Shown here piece after piece: positions 1 to 5,481 of a DNA stretch of 15,678 nucleotides. This stretch comes from CAYMKL01 sp964390805 (lineage in GTDB: Bacteria > Chloroflexota > Anaerolineae > VGOG01). A program made the translations under genes and the position numbers. The notes under the pieces were generated by a model. It worked only from the letters and a program-made list of their open reading frames with translations. It did no database searches and was not told the DNA's origin. Location of the stretch: positions 1 through 15,678 of the forward strand of contig CAYMKL010000149.1 in the NCBI GenBank assembly GCA_964390805.1. Reading direction: 5' to 3'. The stretch's first letter is position 1, and the number at the start of each line of letters is the position of its first letter.

Positions 1-256
1 TCGTGGAGGTTTTATGAACATCTTGACGAACGCTTACGGCCTGAGTAGTTACCAAACGTTCTACAAAATGGCTGGTTTATGTCGTGATCCAACGCGCAAA
101 AACTTGGTTTGAACCCTCCAGGTCGATGTCATGTCTACATAAAGCTCAAAAACAAGCCTGAACCGTGCTGAAATTTAGCACACGTGAGCGTTTTCTCGTT
201 CGTGCAAAAGCTAGGTAGTCACATTTACCGGAAACTAAAGTAGAATGACTATTGTG
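1..256. other. Left-edge region without a confident gene
   Basis: No complete gene can be supported here. In the first + frame the window opens in an ORF that ends at a TAG at 46-48, with the peptide SWRFYEHLDERLRPE. This could be the C-terminal tail of a gene that starts outside the window, but 15 residues are too few to name a family. A second small ORF of 32 codons (14-112) begins with ATG behind GGAGG (5-9), but the spacer is only 4 bases and the product resembles nothing I know. A short hairpin (GTGCT 165-169, AGCAC 177-181, 7-base loop) lies downstream; it lacks a T tract, so it is at best a weak terminator. Base composition is visibly more AT-rich than in the genes to the right. Confidence 0.3.
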
Positions 257-265
257 TGATAAAAT
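257..265 (+). promoter_or_regulatory. Extended -10 promoter for the small + strand gene
   Basis: TGATAAAAT reads as an extended -10 element (TGN followed by TAAAAT, one base from TATAAT). No good -35 hexamer lies 17 bases upstream, which is usual for extended -10 promoters. Transcription would begin near 272, just after the ATG at 270 and about 28 bases before the ATG at 300. This supports the downstream start. Based on motif reading only. Confidence 0.45.
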
Positions 266-282
266 CTAGATGAGCCAGGAGA

Positions 283-291
283 GGAAGGAGG
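283..291 (+). promoter_or_regulatory. Ribosome binding site that decides the start at 300
   Basis: GGAAGGAGG is a near-perfect Shine-Dalgarno sequence ending 8 bases before the ATG at 300. The in-frame ATG at 270 has no comparable site, and the Shine-Dalgarno sequence would lie inside that longer reading. The shorter start is therefore preferred. Confidence 0.75.
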
Positions 292-299
292 CAAGCGAA

Positions 300-635
300 A
301 TGAGCACGAAAACACTTACACTCTCAAATGTCAGTGATGTCTTTGCAACCTTGCCACAGGAAGATCAGAAGGAGATTTTCGACATCGGCACTGCCTTCAG
401 GTTGTTAGACCTGCAAAAACGGCTCGCGCAGGCTCAGGGGAACGTGGGGAGGTTCGAAGCCAAATATGGTACAACCCTCGGCGTATTGGAAACTGGGGGG
501 TTGCCGGAGGATGCCAATTACGAAATGCACGAGGACTACATAGAGGGGCATTACTGGGCAAGGGTGCGCGAGAAAACACAAAACACGCTTGATATGTTGT
601 CGAGCGTCTCAAAAGGGCACGAGCTGGAGAGGTGA
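300..635 (+). CDS. Small hypothetical protein, 111 aa
   Basis: I do not recognise a named family. The product is acidic, soluble and largely helical in appearance, with no signal peptide or membrane segment. Its middle (FRLLDLQKRLAQAQGNVGRFEAKYG) alternates hydrophobic and charged residues as an amphipathic helix or short coiled coil would. The C-terminal half carries a conserved-looking stretch NYEMHEDYIEGHYWARV. Size and shape are like a toxin-antitoxin or other small regulatory partner protein, but no DNA-binding or toxin motif is visible, so this is a guess. Start chosen at 300 because of the Shine-Dalgarno site at 283-291 and the predicted transcription start. Its TGA overlaps an ATG (TGATG at 633-637) that opens a 23-codon ORF ending inside the terminator. 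It is the only gene here on the + strand and converges with the long - strand gene run. A real gene is likely; the function is unknown. Confidence 0.7.
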   Translation: MSTKTLTLSNVSDVFATLPQEDQKEIFDIGTAFRLLDLQKRLAQAQGNVGRFEAKYGTTLGVLETGGLPEDANYEMHEDYIEGHYWARVREKTQNTLDMLSSVSKGHELER

Positions 636-684
636 TGCTGGCAGGGGTACTCGATATAGCTTGGTTACGATGGCGAGAAAAGAG

Positions 685-717
685 AGAGGGGCTGGTCAAC
701 GCATGACCAGCCCCTCT
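685..717 (-). terminator. Strong hairpin terminator between converging genes
   Basis: AGAGGGGCTGGTC (685-697) and GACCAGCCCCTCT (705-717) form a perfect 13-bp GC-rich stem with a 7-base loop. On the - strand it comes right after the stop codon at 721 and is followed by the pyrimidine-rich CTCTCTTTTCTC, so it best serves the long - strand run. On the + strand only a weak T run follows, but the stem could also stop transcripts from the small + strand gene ending at 635. Confidence 0.8.
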
Positions 718-720
718 TCC

Positions 721-1806
721 CTAGAACAGCGCGGCCACGTCTTCGGGCCTGGGCGGACAGCCGGCGGCGATGGGCAGCCCGTGCTCCTTGGCGTAGCGCC
801 TGGCGCAGTCGCCCACGCAGATGACTTTGCCGTGACCGGCTGGCAATCCCTCCAGCCCATGCCCTGAGACCAGGTCAAGCCGCCGCCATAGGCCCCGGTA
901 GGCGAATTTGAGCCGCTTCCAGCGGGACTTCTTGATCTCCTTCATGGCCTGATACAGCACCCAGTTGCACCCGCTGCACGAGTCGGTGATGTGCTCGTAG
1001 AGGTTCTTGTACACGATGTAGCCCTGGTAGTCGAAGGCGAAATCCTGGCGGGCTTGGCTGATGCTCAGGCCCACTGTGTCGAGCTCGTCGCGCGGCGGAA
1101 TGTGGGGGGCGTGCTCCTGGTCAAAGCCCATCAAGCGCAGGCAGACGTTGTCTACTTCCACTACATCCTGGCCAGCGATGAGCAGGTTCGCCTCCTTTGG
1201 GGTGCCGAAGCGCCAGGGGCCGTCGCCCTCCAAGCCAACGATGCCGTCCACCAGGGTCAGGTCAGGACGAACCACTTTGCTCAGGGCACGGATGCAGTCG
1301 TGCAGATCCAGTTTGTGAAAGCGCTTCTTGTCGGCAGGAAGCAGCAGGCCCTTCTGATTCTTGAGGCCCAGGGTCACTCCGGTCTGGACGTGGGTCTTCA
1401 GCTTGGCGACGTTGATGTATTCGTGGGTCTGGAGATAGAGCGGGAGCTTCAGTGTGCCGTAGCGCCACCCCACTTCGTAGCGATCTACCTGGTTCAGATC
1501 CACCAGCTTGAGGCCGTATCTTTCGGCCATCTCAGCATAGCCCGTGCGCTGAAAGGCGCGAAATGTGTCGTAGCCGACCAGGCATCCCTCACCGATGACA
1601 ATCTCGTGGTCAGAGAAGCGTTTGACCAGGGCTTCCACGACCCTGGGATCGGTGAACAGGCCCTGGTCTGCCGGGCCGGCGCTGGGCACGTTGGGCTTGA
1701 TGAAGAGGGCATTCTTTTGGGGCTGATAGCCGATGAGGTCGAGGGCCTCGTTGACTTTGGCCTCGACGTTCTCCATGGTGGCTTGGACGATGCTAACGGT
1801 CATCAT
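721..1806 (-). CDS. DUF362 domain protein with C-terminal cysteine cluster
   Basis: The whole 361-aa protein matches the DUF362 family by its blocks: LFIKPN (34-39), IGEG (71-74), NVAKLKTH (132-139), LKNQKGLL (148-155) and LVDGIVGLEGDGP (185-197). DUF362 proteins are cytoplasmic, often occur with iron-sulfur domains, and have no settled reaction. Here no 2[4Fe-4S] ferredoxin motif is present. Instead the C-terminal third holds C277-x2-C280, then C330-x3-C334 and C350 (in AGCPPRP), five cysteines that could bind a metal or cluster. Two ATG codons are adjacent (1806 and 1803); GGGGAG at 1813-1808 is very close to both, and the second ATG has the better spacing. The gene is last in the run, 25 bases after the MBL gene, and ends at the terminator. 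Family assignment is confident, function is not. Confidence 0.88.
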   Translation of the reverse strand: MMTVSIVQATMENVEAKVNEALDLIGYQPQKNALFIKPNVPSAGPADQGLFTDPRVVEALVKRFSDHEIVIGEGCLVGYDTFRAFQRTGYAEMAERYGLKLVDLNQVDRYEVGWRYGTLKLPLYLQTHEYINVAKLKTHVQTGVTLGLKNQKGLLLPADKKRFHKLDLHDCIRALSKVVRPDLTLVDGIVGLEGDGPWRFGTPKEANLLIAGQDVVEVDNVCLRLMGFDQEHAPHIPPRDELDTVGLSISQARQDFAFDYQGYIVYKNLYEHITDSCSGCNWVLYQAMKEIKKSRWKRLKFAYRGLWRRLDLVSGHGLEGLPAGHGKVICVGDCARRYAKEHGLPIAAGCPPRPEDVAALF

Positions 1807-1810
1807 TCTC

Positions 1811-1830
1811 CCCTGAGTTCCCCTGAGATC
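1811..1830. repeat. AGTTCCCCTG short repeat, two units, between MBL and DUF362 genes
   Basis: CCCTGAGTTCCCCTGAGATC contains two tandem copies of a CCCTGAG unit. The same motif makes the large hairpin at 2684-2738 on the other side of the MBL gene. On the - strand it reads CTCAGGGGAACTCAGGGGAG and so also supplies the ribosome binding site of the DUF362 gene. Confidence 0.6.
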
Positions 1831-1831
1831 C

Positions 1832-2656
1832 TCAAAGTTTGGGGATGTTCTCCAAATACGATCTCACCAGGTTCCGACCCGAGAAATGGCCCAGGGTGAT
1901 GTAGGCGATGGGCATTTCGCGGCCAAAAACCGCTTTTCTGATCTGGCTCCGGCTCAGGCCCTTTTGATGGAGCTCCCGTACTCGCTCTCCCATCTCTTCC
2001 AGGTACTTGATCTTGAGAACGAAGTCTTTGTGCGGATTGTCGCGCACTGTGCCGCTGGCTGGGAACAGACGGGTACTGTTCAGCTTCGCCAGTTTCTTCA
2101 GCGAGTCTATGATGGCGTAGATGTCGTAGTCAACTCGCAGCGCCCTGTCGCGCCCCCCGATGTAGGCGTCTCCTGTGAACAGCCAGCCCTTTTCGGGTTC
2201 GTAAAGGCAGATGTGGTCGGGGCTGTGGCCGGGGGTATGGATAACCTGGAAAAGGTGATGCGCTGTCTCCACTGCCTCTCCGGGGCCGAAAGGCACGGGT
2301 TGAGCGACGGAGGGAGGAGGATAGCCCCAGAAGATACGACGGTAGGGCTGGAGCCGCAGCAGGCGAGGATCGGCCAGGATGGGCAGGGCTTCGGCATGGG
2401 CCAGGATTTCCACGCCCCGCCGGGCCTGCAAGGCTCCGTTGGCCCCGAAGTGGTCCTCGTGGCTGTGGGTGTTGACCACGCGCTCAACGCCCAAGTCCTC
2501 GACGGCGGCCAGGAACTCCTCTTGAGTGTGGGCGCAGCCTGTGTCAACAAGCAGGCCATCAACCCAGTAGGCCGTGGTGAAGTAGAAAGGACGGCCCAGC
2601 AACGACCTGGCCAGCTTTATCTTGATGACTCCTTCGATGTCCTGGGTTTTTATCAA
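1832..2656 (-). CDS. MBL-fold metallo-hydrolase (metallo-beta-lactamase superfamily), 274 aa
   Basis: A glyoxalase II-like metallo-beta-lactamase-fold hydrolase, cytoplasmic, substrate not readable from sequence. Metal ligands are visible: H64, H66, D68 and H69 in THSHEDH, H144 in TPGHSPDH, and D163 in FTGDAY. The place where relatives carry GHG reads LFPASGTV (197-204), so the usual last histidine of that motif is absent. Residues ~205-274 look like the winged-helix C-terminal domain found in MBL proteins of the LACTB2/long type. The start is TTG at 2656, with AAGGAG (2669-2664) 7 bases upstream; no ATG is suitably placed. It lies 23 bases downstream of the methyltransferase gene and 25 bases upstream of the DUF362 gene, and repeats of the AGTTCCCCTG type lie on both sides. 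Family is certain; function in this operon is unknown. Confidence 0.88.
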   Translation of the reverse strand: MIKTQDIEGVIKIKLARSLLGRPFYFTTAYWVDGLLVDTGCAHTQEEFLAAVEDLGVERVVNTHSHEDHFGANGALQARRGVEILAHAEALPILADPRLLRLQPYRRIFWGYPPPSVAQPVPFGPGEAVETAHHLFQVIHTPGHSPDHICLYEPEKGWLFTGDAYIGGRDRALRVDYDIYAIIDSLKKLAKLNSTRLFPASGTVRDNPHKDFVLKIKYLEEMGERVRELHQKGLSRSQIRKAVFGREMPIAYITLGHFSGRNLVRSYLENIPKL

Positions 2657-2679
2657 AGTCGTGCTCCTTGGTGAAGTTC

Positions 2680-3675
2680 CTACGAGTTCCCCTGAGTTCC
2701 TCTTGTGCAGGGGAACTCGGGGGAACTCAGGGGAACTTGGAGGATTCTATTGGAGGAGGAAGCAGTTGTGCAAACAGCCTTCTCCAGCCAAGAGGAATGT
2801 CGGCGGCTCTGCAAGATTGAGGGCTTCTCCCCATCGGCTCGCCAGGCGATGGCGTAGATGTCGTTGGCCATGACGAGTTTCAACGGGGTGTGCATCAAGA
2901 GGGAGGCCATTGCTCTTACCAAAGGGTTCCGCAGGATGGGGTACGCTTCCCTGCGGACGTCGGTAAACCTTTTCTCATCTTGCCAGGTGGCTTGATCCAG
3001 GGTCAGGTTCTCCAGCCAAATCTCGAAGGCGAAGCCAGCCTCGTCCAAAGCTCGTTTCAAACTGAGAATGTCTTGCTCGTTAATATGCACACTTCGTTCG
3101 ACGTCCGAGCGCGGGGTACCGGGGAGCCGCCGCGAGAGAAGCCGAAACAAGGGATAGCCATATTGCAGGGCCCAACGGTTGGGGAGGGTGTGGAGCACCA
3201 GATACCCCTTGAGGCTCAATACACGATAGGCTTCTCGAAGAGCGCGGCTGATTTGCCAATCATGCAGGTGTTCAACGATGTCCAGCATGAGCACCCTCTC
3301 GAAGACCTCGTCTCCAAAAGGGAGCGCCGTTGCATCGGCCTGCCTGAGGGTTACCCGGTCCCGATCTCTGTCGGAGGCGACTGCCAGGGTTCGCCGGGTC
3401 AAGCTCAAGCAGTCCGCCGAATAGTCTATCCCCACCACCTCCGCCCCTCGCCTGGCAGCGTGGAGCACGATCTCCCCGCGACCGCATCCCATGTCCAAGA
3501 CCCGCATCCCCGGCCCCAGATTCATCAGCCGCAGGGACCTGGCCATCCTGGGGGGCAACCTGTCTCCTTTGCTGGCGATGAAGTCACGGTATTGACCATC
3601 GCCAACGAAGCTCAAGACCGTTTCTTCGTCGTACACTTTGGCTGGGACAGGCTGCTCAGAGGACTCGTGTATCAT
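2680..3675 (-). CDS. Class I SAM-dependent methyltransferase, 331 aa
   Basis: Methyl transfer from S-adenosylmethionine. Motif I is VLDMGCGRGE (59-68), followed by the acidic VVGIDYS (80-86), QADATALPF (112-120) and FERVLMLDIVEHL (125-137), a Methyltransf_11/25-type Rossmann core. The acceptor cannot be read; next to GT39 genes a glycan or lipid-linked sugar is plausible, as inference. The ATG at 3675 overlaps the TGA of the upstream glycosyltransferase gene (ATGA), so translation is probably coupled. The recognisable domain ends near NDIYAIAWRADGEKP (271-285). The last ~45 residues look foreign, and residues 313-331 are encoded by an AGTTCCCCTG palindromic repeat, suggesting that the original stop was displaced when the repeat arrived. 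Core assignment is firm. Confidence 0.87.
   Translation of the reverse strand: MIHESSEQPVPAKVYDEETVLSFVGDGQYRDFIASKGDRLPPRMARSLRLMNLGPGMRVLDMGCGRGEIVLHAARRGAEVVGIDYSADCLSLTRRTLAVASDRDRDRVTLRQADATALPFGDEVFERVLMLDIVEHLHDWQISRALREAYRVLSLKGYLVLHTLPNRWALQYGYPLFRLLSRRLPGTPRSDVERSVHINEQDILSLKRALDEAGFAFEIWLENLTLDQATWQDEKRFTDVRREAYPILRNPLVRAMASLLMHTPLKLVMANDIYAIAWRADGEKPSILQSRRHSSWLEKAVCTTASSSNRILQVPLSSPEFPCTRGTQGNS
2684..2738. repeat. AGTTCCCCTG palindromic repeat, inside the methyltransferase 3' end
   Basis: The left arm GAGTTCCCCTGAGTTCC (2684-2700) pairs with GGAACTCGGGGGAACTC (2712-2728, one G-T wobble). Its first 16 paired bases pair perfectly with a third tandem unit at 2722-2737. The result is a 17-bp hairpin with an 11-base loop, or a slipped alternative. 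It codes for the last ~19 residues of the methyltransferase and lies just upstream of the MBL start codon at 2656, so it could also attenuate transcription or affect translation of the MBL gene. Confidence 0.75.
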
Positions 3676-5396
3676 TGGTTCTCAGCCAGATGCCTGGTGT
3701 ATAGCTCAAACCCTCCTACAGCGTCCTCGGTGAATGATTCCTCGCTGTCTTCCAAATATGCTTGCAACGGATCGTCTGGCCATTTTGACGGCATCAGGGG
3801 GTCTACCACGATGTAGTCTGCCTCATGGTAGTTTCCGCTGAAGCTGCCCGAATTGAAGCCTCCCACAATTTCATTCTCTTCACCCATATACCAGTTCATT
3901 ACATTGGTATATCCCCAAACAAAGATGTTCTCTTCTTCTCTGATTCTGGTCGAGAGGTGACGGGCGACGGCTTTGTATCTGTTCTCCTCCTGGGCCTGGA
4001 TGTCCCTTGTGCTGTGGATCATGGCCAGGATGAGCACGGCGGCGAGAGGAAGGAGCGTTACTCCTGAAGAAACCAGGCTTTTCCGCTGGCGGGTTTCTAT
4101 TTGGGCGCCGAAAACGCCCGCCACTGCGGATGTCTTGGAAGCGGGGGGGGCTAAAAACCCTTCGGGCTGAGCCCTTCGACTGGGCTCAGGACAGGCCTCA
4201 GGACGAAGCCTGGTTTCCAACCTCCGCAGAAGCGAGCTGACCGCGGAGATGAACGAAACAGCCAGCATTACCAGTGGAGGTTCCAAAACGTCCGCGTATC
4301 TAAACATCTTGAAGCTCAGATAAAAGGACAGATAGCAAAAAGGTAGGAGGAATGAGAGGAGAAGAAAAATGTCAATGTCGTCTCCGCGGAGGACGGCGAA
4401 GCTCATAGCCAGCCCCAGCAGGACGAGCACGCCTGGGGTGTAGCTTAGTAAGTAAGGAGGATAGCCTCGCCAGTACCAGTAAAGATACGTCCACCACGGT
4501 TGTTTATCGTAGATTACATTGTTCACCACTTCTCTGTGTCCGACGCGCTGTTCCCACTTCCAGTGCTCGTTCATGACTCGAAAAATGGGGGCCAGGCGGT
4601 CGAGGACGGGGGCGTAAAGCAAGAGAAAAAGCAGCAAAGCGACGAACAAAGCCAGTATTAACTTGCTTAACACCACTGGCCTCAGTGGATCCAAAATTGC
4701 TCTGAGGGGATTGTCAGATCCCTGCTTGTGGCCTTTTGATCGGCGAAGAGCCTGCCCTGAGCTCGTCGAAGGGTCTCCTGACCGAGGCGAAGGGGGCTCG
4801 GTCAGGAGACCTTCACCCATCGCAGTGCCTGGGAACACCAGGTACAAGAACAGGATGGGAACGAGGATCACTCCGATGATCTTGGTGGCCACAGCCAGGC
4901 CTAGCGCGATACCACCCAACAGGGCGTGACTCGTGCTCTTCGTTCGGAAGAATCGCCAGAACAGGTACCAGCTTAGGGTGAAAAAGAAGACGAAGGGCGC
5001 GTCCAGAATCGCCCTTCTGGAGACCCAAAGTACAATGGGGGAGGTAGACCAAAGCCAGACTGCTGCCAAGCCACACCAGAGGTTGGTTATCTCCGTAGCG
5101 AAGACGCATAGGACGATCCCTGTGAGGAAACCGAACAGCGCAGAAGGTAGTCGAGCGCTGAAATCCGATTTGCCAAACAGGCGCAGAGAAAGCCCCATGA
5201 GATACTTCCCCAGGAAGGGGTGTTCCCGATTCCGGGTGAAATCTCCTTGCAGGTATTCCAACCCAGACACAGAATAGACGACTTCGTCATAGTAGAAGCT
5301 TTCTGCTTCCAGATTGAAGAAGAAGTTACAGAAAGAGTAGGCAAAGGTAATTGAGATCAGGACAGCCAAGATGATTCTCAGGGAATTCGATCTCAT
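3672..5396 (-). CDS. GT39-family membrane glycosyltransferase (PMT/ArnT-like), 574 aa
   Basis: An integral membrane glycosyltransferase of the dolichyl/undecaprenyl-phosphate-mannose type, moving a sugar from a polyprenyl phosphate to an acceptor on the outer face of the membrane. After an N-terminal helix (~7-29), the first outer loop carries the D37-E38 pair (FYYDEVVY) expected for the catalytic acid. A later RRAILDAPFVFF (127-138) matches the usual LD-P block. About ten hydrophobic segments follow, then a soluble C-terminal part (~462-574). Two extramembrane loops carry repeat-derived peptides: residues ~197-221 (DPSTSSGQALRRSK) and ~398-413 (ACPEPSRRAQPEGF). The start ATG at 5396 has GAGGAG about 10 bases upstream. 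Its stop overlaps the methyltransferase start. An 8-G run (4143-4150) lies in the second loop. Family is confident; donor and acceptor are unknown. Confidence 0.87.
   Translation of the reverse strand: MRSNSLRIILAVLISITFAYSFCNFFFNLEAESFYYDEVVYSVSGLEYLQGDFTRNREHPFLGKYLMGLSLRLFGKSDFSARLPSALFGFLTGIVLCVFATEITNLWCGLAAVWLWSTSPIVLWVSRRAILDAPFVFFFTLSWYLFWRFFRTKSTSHALLGGIALGLAVATKIIGVILVPILFLYLVFPGTAMGEGLLTEPPSPRSGDPSTSSGQALRRSKGHKQGSDNPLRAILDPLRPVVLSKLILALFVALLLFLLLYAPVLDRLAPIFRVMNEHWKWEQRVGHREVVNNVIYDKQPWWTYLYWYWRGYPPYLLSYTPGVLVLLGLAMSFAVLRGDDIDIFLLLSFLLPFCYLSFYLSFKMFRYADVLEPPLVMLAVSFISAVSSLLRRLETRLRPEACPEPSRRAQPEGFLAPPASKTSAVAGVFGAQIETRQRKSLVSSGVTLLPLAAVLILAMIHSTRDIQAQEENRYKAVARHLSTRIREEENIFVWGYTNVMNWYMGEENEIVGGFNSGSFSGNYHEADYIVVDPLMPSKWPDDPLQAYLEDSEESFTEDAVGGFELYTRHLAENQ
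4143..4150. repeat. G8 homopolymer tract inside the glycosyltransferase gene
   Basis: Eight consecutive G (C on the coding strand) encode the Pro-Pro of APPASK in an extramembrane loop near residue 417. A change of one base would shift frame and remove the last ~155 residues, including the soluble C-terminal part. The tract length is within the range where slippage can occur. Confidence 0.6.
4172..4196. repeat. Element A, reverse orientation, in frame inside GT39 gene
   Basis: The sequence begins CCCTTCGACTGGGCTCAGG and continues ACAGGC. It is the same element as at 4749-4773, differing by a few bases in the centre and lying in the opposite orientation. Read on the coding strand it gives ACPEPSRRA. 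It sits in a loop between predicted membrane helices. Confidence 0.7.
4685..4703. repeat. Element C, copy 1 (encodes RAILDP)
   Basis: GTGGATCCAAAATTGCTCT occurs here and, identical over 19 bases, at 7958-7976 in the other GT39 gene. Orientation and reading frame are the same (RAILDP), but the sequence around it is different. It may be a repeat or a stretch of shared ancestry between the two glycosyltransferases. Confidence 0.6.
4749..4773. repeat. Element A, nested inside element B in GT39 gene
   Basis: On the coding strand this begins CCCTTCGACGAGCTCAGGG and continues CAGGCT; on the + strand it ends CGAAGGG. Removing 24 bases (4749-4772) restores a 32-base element B that matches the copy at 9315-9346 with one mismatch. 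CGAAG occurs both just before and at the end of the inserted piece, as a short target duplication would. The insertion is 8 codons, so the reading frame is kept. Confidence 0.75.
4772..4814. repeat. Element B palindrome: perfect 15-bp inverted repeat
   Basis: GGTCTCCTGACCGAG (4772-4786) and CTCGGTCAGGAGACC (4797-4811) are exact inverted repeats separated by 10 bases. The right arm plus TTC (to 4814) continues as in element B at 9315-9346. Two partial B units thus lie head to head. It codes for the loop segment LLTEPPSPRSGD of the glycosyltransferase. Confidence 0.75.
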
Positions 5397-5450
5397 CTGA
5401 TGCTCGCTCCTCGGCCAAAGCCTCTACTCCAGACCTTAACTGAGCCGTCC

Positions 5451-5475
5451 ACTGACAACTGATCACTGATTACTG
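5451..5475. repeat. Heptamer tandem repeat ACTGAYN in the propeller-GT39 gap
   Basis: Three full 7-base units (ACTGACA, ACTGATC, ACTGATT) and a partial ACTG fill most of the 85-base gap (5397-5481) between the propeller gene and the second GT39 gene. The centre TGATCA is palindromic. No promoter or terminator is evident in this gap. Confidence 0.6.
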
Positions 5476-5481
5476 GTTCCC

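Noticed and set aside
991..1899. A 302-codon + strand ORF opposite the DUF362 gene
   Set aside because: The - strand frame matches DUF362 throughout. The + frame has no recognisable domain and crosses the gene junction, as expected for antisense reading of GC-rich codons.
2890..3816. A 308-codon + strand ORF opposite the methyltransferase
   Set aside because: It is antisense to the clear SAM-binding motifs and the glycosyltransferase end; no motif or ribosome site supports it.
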